In this document: one piece after another, positions 29,017 through 38,333 of the stretch | Layout of the letters: every line of letters starts with the position of its first letter | Position numbering within the stretch: position 1 is the first letter of the stretch | Source of the DNA: Kordiimonas sp. | GTDB taxonomy: Bacteria > Pseudomonadota > Alphaproteobacteria > Sphingomonadales > Emcibacteraceae | Direction of reading: 5' to 3' | Assembly (NCBI GenBank): GCA_002700365.1 | Contig: PADB01000011.1 | Span: 1 to 64,000, forward strand | DNA: 64,000 bases | The notes under the pieces: generated by a model | What the model saw: only the letters and a program-made list of their open reading frames with translations | Database searches by the model: none | What the model was told of the DNA's origin: nothing | Made by a program: the position numbers and the translations under genes

Positions 29017-29658
29017 ATGAAAAAAGCTGATATTCATGATTTTTTTGCCCGATTGCAGGAACGTGACCCGGAACCAAAAGGCGAATTGGATTATACCAAC
29101 CCGTATACTTTGGTTGTGGCTGTGGCGCTCAGTGCCCAGGCTACGGATATCGGGGTTAATAAAGCCACGAAAGAATTATTCAAGATTATCTCCACCCCCC
29201 AAGAGATGCTGGCCTTAGGCGAAGAAAGACTGAAGGACTACATCAAAACAATCGGCCTCTATAACAGCAAAGCCCGCAACATTATTAAGGCGGCACAAAT
29301 ATTAGTGGATGATTTTGGCGGGGAAGTGCCCCAGAACCGTGATGATCTGGTAAAGTTACCTGGTGTTGGCCGCAAAACCGCCAATGTGGTCCTGAATATT
29401 GCCTTTGGCCAACCGACGATTGCCGTTGACACCCATCTCTTTCGCGTCAGCAACCGCACGGGTCTCGCCCCGGCAAAGACACCTCTTGCGGTCGAAAAAA
29501 AGCTGGAGAAGGTGATCCCCGCGGAATTTGCCCTTCATGCGCATCACTGGCTGATTTTACATGGCCGCTATATCTGCAAGGCCCGCAAGCCCGCCTGTCC
29601 TGTCTGCCCGGTTGCCGATCTCTGCCGTTATAAAACCAAAACCCCAGAACCATCATAG
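29017..29658 (+). CDS. nth: Endonuclease III (DNA glycosylase/AP lyase)
   Basis: 213 residues from ATG at 29017, which aligns with the E. coli start; an ATG at 28999 is an alternative. Helix-hairpin-helix LPGVGRKTANVV with the catalytic Lys, catalytic Asp in VDTHLFRVSNR, and the C-terminal [4Fe-4S] motif C-x6-C-x2-C-x5-C (CKARKPACPVCPVADLC). Removes oxidised pyrimidines in base-excision repair. Confidence 0.96.
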   Translation: MKKADIHDFFARLQERDPEPKGELDYTNPYTLVVAVALSAQATDIGVNKATKELFKIISTPQEMLALGEERLKDYIKTIGLYNSKARNIIKAAQILVDDFGGEVPQNRDDLVKLPGVGRKTANVVLNIAFGQPTIAVDTHLFRVSNRTGLAPAKTPLAVEKKLEKVIPAEFALHAHHWLILHGRYICKARKPACPVCPVADLCRYKTKTPEPS

Positions 29659-29795
29659 CCGTCAGAACCGTCTTGCCACTCAGATTACCGCCCGTGGACG
29701 CAAATAATTGCGCAGGATAACGACCTATCAATGTTTGTGTTCATTTCAATAGCGATAAATTTTCACGCATCCTCTGGCCCGGTAGACGAACCAGA

Positions 29796-30305
29796 TTAAG
29801 GTCGCAAATGGCTGGCCACACAGGCTTCCGGAGAGACGGTTGGGTTAGGGGCGCTCAAATCCCGACCGTGCATTTCAATATGGTCTACCTGATAGGACCG
29901 CATCGCTTTATTTTCATAAAGATAAACATGCATGACACAATCAGGACTCACATATTGCCAGACCCATACCCGCTGATCCTGACGCCGGAATGTAGGCGGG
30001 CCGAAAATATTTTCAATCGTAAGCGGGCTTAAACCCACAATCTGTTCTGGTGTTATCCGCGATGACGGCATGGGTGGTGTCGTCTCACTGTGCGATAATT
30101 GTGAGCCATCGGATGCACCGCCTCCGTTCTTAATTACGTCCCCTGTCGCCGTATCACGGCCAACCATCTGTGCATCATTATCGACCGCCGCAACAGGAGG
30201 CAGATCACGGTCTGCCCCCCCTTCAGGTGTATTCGCACATCCAGAAAGCAGTATTCCTGTCAGGACTAAAAATACCCCGAACTGTCGTCTCACCACGGCC
30301 TGCAT
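29796..30305 (-). CDS. Small lipoprotein, possibly SmpA/OmlA-like
   Basis: 169 residues from ATG at 30305 (GAGGGA nine bases upstream; a GTG at 30311 is possible). Lipobox LLSGC, then a low-complexity Asp/Gly/Ser linker (about 25-75) and a small C-terminal domain with LSPLTIENIFGPPTFRRQD and VWVWQYVSPDCVMHVYLY. The 'glycine-pro then aromatic beta strand' pattern recalls the BamE/SmpA fold, but I would not call it BamE. The start overlaps the stop of the EI24-type gene, so it is co-transcribed with it. Confidence 0.72.
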   Translation of the reverse strand: MQAVVRRQFGVFLVLTGILLSGCANTPEGGADRDLPPVAAVDNDAQMVGRDTATGDVIKNGGGASDGSQLSHSETTPPMPSSRITPEQIVGLSPLTIENIFGPPTFRRQDQRVWVWQYVSPDCVMHVYLYENKAMRSYQVDHIEMHGRDLSAPNPTVSPEACVASHLRP

Positions 30306-30311
30306 GAACAC

Positions 30312-31145
30312 TTATCCCTCTATACGGGGAGGGATGCGCGGGTCTTCACCCGTATCATCATCAGGGGCATCTCTATCAGGGCCATGATGTCCGCCTGCCT
30401 GTGCCAAGGCCGTGGAATTTGGGGGCGCAGGTAAGGGAACACCGGCCGCACGCATTTCTGCTTCACGTTTCTTTAAGGACAGATGAAATACATGAGTCAG
30501 ATAGGCTGCCCCCAAAATCGGGGCCGTGAGATTAACCAGAGGAATTGTAAATAGAAAGGTCGTGAACAGTCCGCCGGTCAATACCTGACCACGGATAGAA
30601 GAACGATGCCGCCCCGCTTCCCTGATTCCTAAATGGCGCACCGCCACCATTTCATAATAACCCCAGCCCAAAAGATACGAATTCAATCCCCAGAAAATGA
30701 TAAATGGCGCGAAAGGCACCCAGATCAACAACACATAAAGCGGCAGAACGGCAATATTCAGGGCCAACACAATCAAGCCCAGACGGAGTGCCAACCAGCC
30801 GATTTTTGTCAGTCCCAAACGTTGCCCGGCTAATCTGTCCGCATAATAACGATCTTCCACCGCATCCACGATATCATCCAGAAAGATACTGACAAATATA
30901 GTGGAAATCGCCGGAAAGAAAAAAACCGAAACCCAAATGAAAAGCAGGCTTGATGCCCAAACCACAACCGCATCCAGCCATTCCCACCGGCCCATGGCAT
31001 AGTTTTCCAGTGCCTGCTGACCAACTATAAAAGAGAAAATCAGCGCGCCGATCGTTGTCGCCATGCCTAATAAAAATACCTTTAGAAAGGCACGGTCTGC
31101 GACCTGTTCAAAACTACGGCTAAAGGCTTTCAGGAAAATATCCAC
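30312..31145 (-). CDS. EI24/CysZ-family membrane protein
   Basis: 277 residues, GTG start at 31145 with AAGGA seven bases upstream. Four to six hydrophobic helices (about 20-42, 60-85, 120-165, 205-230) in the EI24 pattern; PFAPFIIFWGLNSYLLGWGY and the cytoplasmic HLGIREAGRHR are typical. CysZ of this family is a sulfate permease in E. coli, but substrate assignment here would be a guess. The C-terminus is Pro/Asp-rich and likely disordered. Transcribed with the small lipoprotein downstream. Confidence 0.82.
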   Translation of the reverse strand: MDIFLKAFSRSFEQVADRAFLKVFLLGMATTIGALIFSFIVGQQALENYAMGRWEWLDAVVVWASSLLFIWVSVFFFPAISTIFVSIFLDDIVDAVEDRYYADRLAGQRLGLTKIGWLALRLGLIVLALNIAVLPLYVLLIWVPFAPFIIFWGLNSYLLGWGYYEMVAVRHLGIREAGRHRSSIRGQVLTGGLFTTFLFTIPLVNLTAPILGAAYLTHVFHLSLKKREAEMRAAGVPLPAPPNSTALAQAGGHHGPDRDAPDDDTGEDPRIPPRIEG

Positions 31146-31367
31146 CGTGATGTCCTTAATATAATCGGTTACGGTCTTTACTCTTTACAATATGGGTGAA
31201 AAGGTATGTTGAACAAGCCCTAATTCTTTATCTGTGTCCCCACATTAGCAGGTCATGCAACCTCTTGTTGATTTTCATGATCCGGGTATACTGCACCAAG
31301 ATTATGGGCCCTTAATCCGGGTCACGTAATTCACGCGTATGTCTTATTTAGTTAAAGGTTCTATTCC

Positions 31368-32381
31368 ATGAATGACGCTTCTGCACCAACACATGACGTC
31401 TATGATGTCGTCGGTATCGGCAATGCCATTGTTGATGTCCTGACATCCGTCAGTGACGATTTCCTGCATCAGGAAAATCTGCTGAAGGGCTCAATGCAGT
31501 TGGTAGACGGCCATGATGCGGCACGCCTTTATAATAAATTAGGGCAATGCGTTGAATGTTCCGGTGGCTCTGCGGCCAATACCATTGCGGGGCTGGCCTC
31601 TTTGGGGGCAAAGGTCGCCTTCATCGGAAAGATTCATAACGATCAGATGGGCCAGGTCTTCGCCCACGACATCCGCAGCACAGGCGTCACTTTTAATACC
31701 CTGCCGACAACCTCCGGCCCCTCTACAGCCCGTTGTCTGGTTTTGATTACCCCCGATGCGCAACGCACCATGAGCACACATCTCGGGGCGAGCAATTCCC
31801 TTACCTGTGACGACATAGATACCGACTTGATTACCCGCTCCAAGGTCACCTATCTTGAAGGTTATCTCTGGGATCCTGACGATGCAAAAGAGGCTTTCAT
31901 GCTGGCCATGCGAACCGCCCACGCCGCCGGGCGCAAGGTCGCGATGAGTCTCTCTGACCCGTTTTGTGTGGGTCGCTACAGAGACGAATTCCTTCACCTC
32001 GCAGAACATCAGGTCGACCTTCTCTTTGCCAATGAATTAGAAATACTCTCCCTCTATCAGGTTGATCATTTTGAAGACGCCGTGAAAAAGGTTAAAGGCC
32101 ACTGCGAAGTTGCAATCCTCACCCGTAGCGAAAAAGGATGTGTGATTGTCAGTGGCGATGATGTCATCACGCTTTCTGCCCATCCGGCCCATCCGGTTGT
32201 CGATACAACCGGGGCGGGGGACCTGTTCGCGGCCGGTTTTCTGTATGGTTATACGCAGGATAAATCTTTACGCGACTGCGGCATTATGGGTAATCTGATC
32301 GCCAGTGAAATTATTACCCATCGCGGGGCGCGGCCCGACATCAATCTGAAGGACTTTCTTGAACAAAATATGCCTGTTTAA
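31368..32381 (+). CDS. PfkB-family carbohydrate kinase, adenosine kinase-like
   Basis: 337 residues. Signature 1: GGSAANTIAGLASLGAKVAF (about 67-86). Signature 2: DTTGAGDLFAAGFLYG (about 280-295), with the catalytic Asp in GAGD. The N-terminal DVVGIGNAIVDVL and length fit the adenosine/ribokinase subgroup common in alphaproteobacteria. The substrate is uncertain (adenosine or a sugar). Single gene, divergent from the EI24 gene. Confidence 0.88.
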   Translation: MNDASAPTHDVYDVVGIGNAIVDVLTSVSDDFLHQENLLKGSMQLVDGHDAARLYNKLGQCVECSGGSAANTIAGLASLGAKVAFIGKIHNDQMGQVFAHDIRSTGVTFNTLPTTSGPSTARCLVLITPDAQRTMSTHLGASNSLTCDDIDTDLITRSKVTYLEGYLWDPDDAKEAFMLAMRTAHAAGRKVAMSLSDPFCVGRYRDEFLHLAEHQVDLLFANELEILSLYQVDHFEDAVKKVKGHCEVAILTRSEKGCVIVSGDDVITLSAHPAHPVVDTTGAGDLFAAGFLYGYTQDKSLRDCGIMGNLIASEIITHRGARPDINLKDFLEQNMPV

Positions 32382-32501
32382 ACTATTTAGGACAAGATGT
32401 GCCAGGAAACCGGCACGCCCTGAAACGGCCATAAATCATCATGATAATCTGGCAAGATACATAAACATAAAAAATTAAACGAGACATTAAGGAGCGCAAT
32501 A

Positions 32502-32846
32502 ATGAAAAAACAAACTCTGGTTCTGGCAACGGCTATGACTATTGCTACAACAATGCCTGCTTTTGCCGGGTGTACCCTGCCTAACGCCCCCGCCATTCCC
32601 GATGGTGCCACTGCCAGCAAAGAAGAAATGATGGCTGCCGTAAAAGAGTTTAAACAGGTCTTCCAACCTGCCATAAAAGCAACACAGGATTGTATCGCCC
32701 GTGAAGAAGCCGCAGTTGGTGATGTCGCAACGGATGAACAAAAAGCGCAATGGAATGCGATACATAATGCGGCTTATGAAATGGAAGTGGCCGGTGCTGA
32801 AAAGATTCGCGGGGCTATTCAAGCCTTCAATGCCGCCAATAAATAA
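32502..32846 (+). CDS. Small secreted helical protein, function unknown
   Basis: 114 residues. Clear signal peptide (hydrophobic 5-20, cleavage after PAFA-G), leaving about 92 residues with a Cys near the mature N-terminus (GCTLPNAPAIPDG) and a second Cys (TQDCIAREE), possibly a disulfide. The rest is amphipathic helix, rich in Ala, Glu and Lys. GGAG precedes the ATG. I recognise the TLPNAPAIPDGATAS-type opening from small unannotated proteobacterial proteins but know no function. Confidence 0.8.
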   Translation: MKKQTLVLATAMTIATTMPAFAGCTLPNAPAIPDGATASKEEMMAAVKEFKQVFQPAIKATQDCIAREEAAVGDVATDEQKAQWNAIHNAAYEMEVAGAEKIRGAIQAFNAANK

Positions 32847-32912
32847 ATTGTTATACGACGGTTTATAAAAACCATTGGTAAGACAGGTGACAACAACAGG
32901 CCTGATGCCTGC

Positions 32913-33272
32913 CTAACGGCTTAGCATCGGGCCTAACTTTTTACCGCCGAACAAATGAATATGCAAATGCGGGACTTCCTGTCCCCCATTTGCCCCGATA
33001 TTGGCTAACATACGATATCCCGGTGTTACCAGTTCCAACTCCCGCGCCACATGTCCAACAGCCCGCATATAACCCGCGATCAATGCCGCCGGGGCTGATG
33101 ACGTAAAATCATCCATACTCACATAATCCCCTTTGGGAATCACCAATACATGGACCGGGGCCTGCGGATTGATATCGTGAAAAGCTAGAGAAAATTCATC
33201 TTCATATACCTTATCGCAGGGAATTTCCCCGCGTAAGATTTTGGCAAAAATGTTATTTGGATCATAGGACAT
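32913..33272 (-). CDS. hinT: HIT-family hydrolase (HinT)
   Basis: 119 residues from ATG at 33272 (GGGGAAAAG upstream; the in-frame ATG at 33305 overlaps hisE and is rejected). N-terminus NIFAKILRGEIPCDKVYED and the histidine triad HLHIHLFGG are diagnostic. HinT enzymes hydrolyse purine nucleoside phosphoramidates. It follows hisE at the end of the histidine cluster, a common alphaproteobacterial arrangement. Confidence 0.95.
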   Translation of the reverse strand: MSYDPNNIFAKILRGEIPCDKVYEDEFSLAFHDINPQAPVHVLVIPKGDYVSMDDFTSSAPAALIAGYMRAVGHVARELELVTPGYRMLANIGANGGQEVPHLHIHLFGGKKLGPMLSR

Positions 33273-33301
33273 GTCTTTTCCCCATTGGTATGAACAACAG
33301 A

Positions 33302-33628
33302 TCAATCCTGATCGCGGCTGTTTTTTTCATCTAATCCCGACAGGCCCTCACGCCGGGACAGTTCGGCAAATATATCGTCTGGTGTCAACCCCATATCCGC
33401 CCATAAGACCATCATATGAAATAACAAATCTGCTGATTCATACACAACTTCTTGTTTAGAATTCTGCACAGCGGCCAAGGCCGTTTCCAACCCTTCCTCA
33501 CCTACCTTCTGGGCTATTTTAGCCAAACCTTTGGCATATAGTTTAGCCACATAGCTATTTGCCGGATCCGCAGAACGTCGCTCTTCGATCAGTGCAAAAA
33601 GTCTTTCAATGATTTCCGCATTCTTCAT
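33302..33628 (-). CDS. hisE: Phosphoribosyl-ATP pyrophosphatase
   Basis: 108 residues, the monofunctional HisE form (hisI is not in the window). Second step of histidine synthesis: PR-ATP to PR-AMP. MazG-like helical motifs KVGEEGLETALAA and YESADLLFHMMVLWAD carry the metal-binding Glu/Asp residues. Lies 60 bp downstream of hisF. Confidence 0.95.
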   Translation of the reverse strand: MKNAEIIERLFALIEERRSADPANSYVAKLYAKGLAKIAQKVGEEGLETALAAVQNSKQEVVYESADLLFHMMVLWADMGLTPDDIFAELSRREGLSGLDEKNSRDQD

Positions 33629-33688
33629 ATCATGCCTCCGTCCTGATACCGCGCCTTTTGCGCCGCACGGCCAGTCTCATCCCAACGA

Positions 33689-34462
33689 CTAGAGATTATT
33701 CTCTTCCAAACGTACCGCAACACCATGGTCCTGCATATAACGTTTTGTCTCAGCGATGGAATATTCACCAAAATGAAAAATAGACGCCGCCAGAACCGCC
33801 GTTGCATGACCATCTTTAATACCTTCCACCATATGGTCTAACGTACCCACACCGCCGGAGGCGATCACCGGTATTGTCACACTATCTGCTATGGTGCGGG
33901 TTAACGCGATATCAAAGCCGCTCTTGGTGCCATCCCGGTCCATACTGGTCAGCAATATCTCCCCGGCCCCATAAGCCGCCACCTGTTTGGCATATTCAAC
34001 GGCATCAATGCCGGTCGGTGTGCGCCCGCCATGGGTAAATACTTCCCATTTCCCCGGGCCTGTGGATTTGGCATCAATAGCCACCACGATACATTGTGAA
34101 CCGAATTTTTCCGCTAATTCACGCACCAGCTCTGGCCGCTTCACCGCCGCCGTCATCACCGAGACTTTATCCGCACCTGCCAAAAGCAGTTTTCGCACAT
34201 CATCTTCTGTTCGCACACCGCCGCCCACCGTCAGCGGCATAAAGCATGCCTCCGCCGTATGGCGGACAACATCCAAAATGATACTGCGGTCATCGCTGGA
34301 CGCGGTGATATCGAGGAAGCAAAGTTCATCCGCCCCGGCAGCATCGTAGACCTTTGCCTGTTCCACAGGGTCCCCCGCATCAATCAGGTCAACAAAATTA
34401 ACCCCCTTCACGACACGGCCGTCCTTGACATCCAGACAGGGAATGACACGGGCTTTTAACAT
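33689..34462 (-). CDS. hisF: Imidazole glycerol phosphate synthase subunit HisF
   Basis: 257 residues, (beta/alpha)8 barrel. Makes IGP and AICAR with ammonia from HisH. Catalytic Asp residues appear in [14 protein letters not shown] (near residue 11) and VVAIDAK (near 130); the phosphate site is [11 protein letters not shown]. Its start directly abuts the hisA stop. Confidence 0.97.
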   Translation of the reverse strand: MLKARVIPCLDVKDGRVVKGVNFVDLIDAGDPVEQAKVYDAAGADELCFLDITASSDDRSIILDVVRHTAEACFMPLTVGGGVRTEDDVRKLLLAGADKVSVMTAAVKRPELVRELAEKFGSQCIVVAIDAKSTGPGKWEVFTHGGRTPTGIDAVEYAKQVAAYGAGEILLTSMDRDGTKSGFDIALTRTIADSVTIPVIASGGVGTLDHMVEGIKDGHATAVLAASIFHFGEYSIAETKRYMQDHGVAVRLEENNL

Positions 34463-35200
34463 TTATACCCCCTTGAGAAAGGTCAATGCTTCGGCAATAT
34501 CCAGCCGACCGTCATATAAGGCCCGCCCTGAAATCGCCCCTTCAATGGTGCCTGTTGCCGCGCGGGCCGCATCGGCCAGAATTTGCAAATCCTGCAGCGA
34601 GGCCACGCCCCCGGACGCAATAACCGGAATGGTCAACGCATTCGCCAGGTCGATCGTCCCGGTGACATTCAGCCCTTCCATCGTTCCATCCCGGTCGATG
34701 TCTGTATAGACAATAGCACCAACACCAGCGTCTTCAAACTTCCGACCCAAATCAATGGCCGTCATTTCAGACGTTTCCGCCCAGCCTTCAACCGCCACAT
34801 GACCGCCACGGGCATCAATACCAACCACAATCTGGCCGGGGTAGCTTTTGGCGACTTCACGCACAAAGTCCGGGTCACGTAACGCAATGGTCCCCAGAAT
34901 GACCCGACGAATGCCTTTGTCCAACCAGGCCTCAATGGTGGCCCGGTCGCGAATACCCCCGCCCAATTGTACCGGGACATCAACAGCTTTTAAAATCTCT
35001 TCAACAGGGGCTGCGTTTACCGGCTCTCCGGCAAAGGCCCCGTTCAAATCCACCAAATGCAGCCATTCGCATCCTTGTGCCACAAAGGCAGATGCCTGTG
35101 CCGCCGGGTTATCATTAAACACAGTGGCCTGGTCCATTTCGCCTTTATACAGGCGCACACATTGCCCATCTTTCAGATCAATTGCCGGAAATAAGATCAT
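34463..35200 (-). CDS. hisA: Phosphoribosylformimino-AICAR phosphate isomerase
   Basis: 245 residues, a barrel homologous to HisF. Fourth step of histidine synthesis. Catalytic Asp in [14 protein letters not shown] (residue 8) and VVGIDARGG (near 128). Directly followed by hisF; preceded by a GNAT gene three bases upstream. Confidence 0.97.
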   Translation of the reverse strand: MILFPAIDLKDGQCVRLYKGEMDQATVFNDNPAAQASAFVAQGCEWLHLVDLNGAFAGEPVNAAPVEEILKAVDVPVQLGGGIRDRATIEAWLDKGIRRVILGTIALRDPDFVREVAKSYPGQIVVGIDARGGHVAVEGWAETSEMTAIDLGRKFEDAGVGAIVYTDIDRDGTMEGLNVTGTIDLANALTIPVIASGGVASLQDLQILADAARAATGTIEGAISGRALYDGRLDIAEALTFLKGV

Positions 35201-35203
35201 TTT

Positions 35204-35752
35204 TTAATCCAAATCTTTTGCATAATAATAACCGGGAATAAATTCATCACCGATAAAGGCATAACGGGCCTTTTCGCCCCAACGGACAAATCCTTGTCTC
35301 TCACAGACGGCAACCGCGGCCATGTTATTCGCCCGCATATTGACATCCAAAGATCGGCAGCCCATTAACCGGGCTTCCTGCTCGGCCTTTTCCATCATTT
35401 TGAAGGACAGGCCCTGTCCCCGTGCCCAGATCCCTAAGAAAAAGGTCATCACTTCGATACGAAAGGCCCCGGCTTCATTATGAGATGGCGGACGCACCAA
35501 TTGAAACGCCCCGGCGATACGCCCGTTTAATCGAACCACATAAAGACGGCGATCAGGGATCAGCAATACGCCTTTCCAGTACGCCTCAAGAGAGGACATA
35601 GCCGGTGGTACTAACCAGTTAAACCCGGCGCCTTCTTTGATGGCACCAATGGTCACCTCACAAAGCTGCTCAAGATCGTCCCCCTCAAAAGCGATCAGCT
35701 GATCTATTGTGGCCACACTATCATTGTCTAACTGGATAAGTGTATCGGTCAT
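35204..35752 (-). CDS. GNAT-family acetyltransferase-like protein inside the his cluster
   Basis: 182 residues from ATG at 35752. A GTG at 35803, overlapping hisH, is possible but lacks a ribosome-binding site; AAAGGA lies 11 bases before 35752. GNAT features: RLNGRIAGAFQLV, a beta-bulge region MTFFLGIWARGQGLSFKMM (acetyl-CoA pyrophosphate loop), and NMRANNMAAVAVCERQGF. The substrate is unknown. It lies between hisH and hisA with tight spacing, so it is co-expressed with histidine synthesis. Confidence 0.85.
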   Translation of the reverse strand: MTDTLIQLDNDSVATIDQLIAFEGDDLEQLCEVTIGAIKEGAGFNWLVPPAMSSLEAYWKGVLLIPDRRLYVVRLNGRIAGAFQLVRPPSHNEAGAFRIEVMTFFLGIWARGQGLSFKMMEKAEQEARLMGCRSLDVNMRANNMAAVAVCERQGFVRWGEKARYAFIGDEFIPGYYYAKDLD

Positions 35753-35790
35753 GGCTTCATCAATCCTTTTATGCGTCTTGCTCACGACAC

Positions 35791-36447
35791 TTATGGCTGC
35801 CACTGTAGAAAGTTTGTAATCAGCCGCAGACCGACCCGTTGGCTTTTTTCCGGATGGAATTGCGTGCCGATAATATTATCACGTCCCACCACCGCGGTAA
35901 GAGCCTGACCATAATTCACATGGGCTAATACATCTTCCTGCTGCTGTACCTGAAAATGGAAACTATGCACAAAATAGGCATGATCCCCATGGTCCAAACC
36001 CGCCAGGACCGGATGCGCTACGCCCGCCGGGTCAAGCCGAAGTTCATTCCAGCCCATATGCGGTATTTTCAACTCTTGGTGATTTTGGGGAAGCTCAATA
36101 GCCGCCACTCGCCCCCGAATCCAGCCAAGGCCCGCATGCTCGCCATGCTCTAATCCCATATCTGCTAATAACTGCATGCCCACGCAGATCCCCAGAAAGG
36201 GTTTTTGTCCCTGTAACACCTGTTCATCCAGCACATCATGGACACCGTCTAACTGGTCCAGACCACGGCGACAATCCCCAAAAGCCCCAACGCCGGGCAA
36301 TACAATGCGATCAGCCGCGGCGATATCGTCTGCCTGTGCTGTCACCTGAATGTCGGCTTTTATCCCTGCTTCTGCGGCAGCACGTTCAAATGCTTTTTCC
36401 GCTGATCGCAGATTACCTGACCCATAATCAATAATAGCTATTTTCAT
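35791..36447 (-). CDS. hisH: Imidazole glycerol phosphate synthase subunit HisH
   Basis: 218 residues from ATG at 36447 (an ATG one codon earlier is equally possible; 36468 is less likely). Class I glutamine amidotransferase: [11 protein letters not shown] at the start, catalytic Cys in [11 protein letters not shown], and His/Glu in GTQFHPEKS. Supplies ammonia to HisF. Confidence 0.96.
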   Translation of the reverse strand: MKIAIIDYGSGNLRSAEKAFERAAAEAGIKADIQVTAQADDIAAADRIVLPGVGAFGDCRRGLDQLDGVHDVLDEQVLQGQKPFLGICVGMQLLADMGLEHGEHAGLGWIRGRVAAIELPQNHQELKIPHMGWNELRLDPAGVAHPVLAGLDHGDHAYFVHSFHFQVQQQEDVLAHVNYGQALTAVVGRDNIIGTQFHPEKSQRVGLRLITNFLQWQP

Positions 36448-36544
36448 CATTCGCCATATGACAATCAAAGAACTGTTCTGCCCAAGGTTCTAGGCAAGCC
36501 GCCGCAAAGACACAAGCCTTATCTTATGCTGTACTGGCCTTATC

Positions 36545-36964
36545 TTATGCAATACCGGAACCCAAGCTATCTTGCCCGGCGTCCGGTATCGTGGACGATG
36601 TTGCGCCCTGTTGCTGTAAAAAACGCATTTCTGCTTCCAGGCTGTCATGCGCCACAATAACCGCCTGTTCCTCATAGCCTTTTAACGTCAGGGCCGCACG
36701 ACGAAAGTCCTGCGCTTCCAATCCGAATAATATGGCCACCGCTAATTGCATGATATTGGCGGGCACAGGGGGCAACAACATCCCCATTGCCACGCTAACC
36801 CCCAGATAAACACCCGCCACTACCCATAAACGATGATACAGTGCCCAGAAAGTCCCCAGCAAAAACGCCCAGAAGTTAAATCCTTCACGGACCAGCTTTA
36901 TGGCACCGTCCGCATCCGGTTCAGCATCCATATTTACGTGGACTGTATAAACCCCAATGGCCAT
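36545..36964 (-). CDS. DUF2628 membrane protein
   Basis: 139 residues. The family motif VREGFNFWAFLLGTFWALYHRLW (quoted in part: GFNFWAFLLG) leads into two transmembrane helices (about 30-65 and 68-85), then a Gln/Glu-rich tail. Function unknown. In alphaproteobacteria it commonly sits between hisB and hisH, as here. Confidence 0.88.
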   Translation of the reverse strand: MAIGVYTVHVNMDAEPDADGAIKLVREGFNFWAFLLGTFWALYHRLWVVAGVYLGVSVAMGMLLPPVPANIMQLAVAILFGLEAQDFRRAALTLKGYEEQAVIVAHDSLEAEMRFLQQQGATSSTIPDAGQDSLGSGIA

Positions 36965-36978
36965 GACACTACTGCCCC

Positions 36979-37584
36979 TTAGGCATCAGTCTGATCGCCC
37001 AACACCCCTTTAGTAGAAGGAAGCGCATCGGCCTTACGTGGGTCAATGGTAATCGCCTGACGTAAGGCCCGGGCCAATGCCTTGTAGGATGATTCGATAA
37101 TATGGTGGTTATTGACCCCATATAGGTTTTCAACATGCAATGTAATCCCTGCCCCAAAGGCAAAAGCCCGGAACCATTCTTCGAACAATTCCGTATCCAT
37201 GTCCCCCAGCTTGCCACGGGAAAATTCCACATTGAAAACCAAAAACGGCCGACCAGACACATCCAGTGCAACGCGGGTCAATGTTTCATCCATCGGGATA
37301 TAGGCAGAACCATAACGGGTAATCCCTTTCAGATCGCCCAAGGCCTGCGTAACAGCCTGCCCCAGCACAATCCCCACATCCTCTGTTGTGTGATGCCCGT
37401 CAATATGCAGGTCACCCTTTGCCCGCACGGTAATATCAATCAGGCTATGACGGGACAACTGTTCCAGCATATGGTCCAGAAAACCGATACCGGTTTCCAC
37501 GTCATAAACACCGGAGCCATCCAGGTTGATGCTTGCTGAAATCTGCGTTTCTTTGGTTTTGCGTTCCACTGTCGCCTGACGCAT
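36979..37584 (-). CDS. hisB: Imidazoleglycerol-phosphate dehydratase
   Basis: 201 residues, the monofunctional dehydratase. Sixth step of histidine synthesis. Mn-binding His/Glu motifs [24 protein letters not shown] and [14 protein letters not shown] are all present. GGAGAG precedes the ATG. First gene of the leftward his cluster, divergent from hslV. Confidence 0.97.
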   Translation of the reverse strand: MRQATVERKTKETQISASINLDGSGVYDVETGIGFLDHMLEQLSRHSLIDITVRAKGDLHIDGHHTTEDVGIVLGQAVTQALGDLKGITRYGSAYIPMDETLTRVALDVSGRPFLVFNVEFSRGKLGDMDTELFEEWFRAFAFGAGITLHVENLYGVNNHHIIESSYKALARALRQAITIDPRKADALPSTKGVLGDQTDA

Positions 37585-37775
37585 ACCCGTCTCTCCTTCT
37601 TATATTGGCAACATCGCTATTGATGCTTCATATAGCAGCCCCGCGCCAAAAGTACCAGCACAGATGCGGCATTATCTCTGCCTTTACCCTTGACCCTGCT
37701 TGGGAAATCCCCCACATCATGGACAGAAACATCGTTTCAGCTGACGATGTCACCATAACAACATCAGGAACGTCC

Positions 37776-38333
37776 ATGAGCGAACAATTAAAGTCCTGGC
37801 ACGGCACAACGATTTTGTGTGTCCGCAAAGGTAATCGCGTTGTGATGGGGGGGGACGGTCAGGTCTCTCTTGGCGATACGGTCATCAAACCCAATGCCCG
37901 CAAGGTCCGCCGCCTTGCCGAAGGTAAAGTCATCGCTGGCTTTGCCGGGGCCACCGCAGATGCCTTTACCCTGTTTGAACGTCTGGAAGAAAAACTGGAA
38001 CGTTTTAACGGTCAACTGACACGCGCGGCCGTGGAAATGGCTAAGGACTGGCGCACGGACCGCTACCTCCGCCGGCTAGAAGCCTTGATGGCTGTTGCCG
38101 ACAGTGAAGTCAGTCTGATCTTAACGGGCAATGGCGATGTCCTTGAGCCCGAAGCCGGTATTATCGGCATTGGATCAGGCGGCAATTATGCCTTATCCGC
38201 CGCCCGCGCCCTTATTGATATGGATCTGGACGCAGAACAAATTGTGCGCAAAGCCATGGGCGTTGCCGCAGATATCTGTGTTTATACCAACGACCAACTC
38301 ACTATTGAAACACTGGAAAGCACAACCGAATGA
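37776..38333 (+). CDS. hslV: ATP-dependent protease subunit HslV
   Basis: 185 residues from ATG at 37776 with AGGA six bases upstream; a longer frame from 37533 overlaps hisB antisense and is rejected. N-terminal-nucleophile peptidase: a short propeptide before the catalytic Thr in [24 protein letters not shown] and [14 protein letters not shown] are typical. Forms the proteolytic core with HslU. Overlaps hslU by ATGA. Confidence 0.97.
   Translation: MSEQLKSWHGTTILCVRKGNRVVMGGDGQVSLGDTVIKPNARKVRRLAEGKVIAGFAGATADAFTLFERLEEKLERFNGQLTRAAVEMAKDWRTDRYLRRLEALMAVADSEVSLILTGNGDVLEPEAGIIGIGSGGNYALSAARALIDMDLDAEQIVRKAMGVAADICVYTNDQLTIETLESTTE

Noticed and set aside
32899-32933. GGCCTGATGC/GCATCGGGCC hairpin at the hinT 3' end
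   Set aside because: It overlaps the hinT stop region and lacks a T-run; could be a weak transcript end but is not supported.
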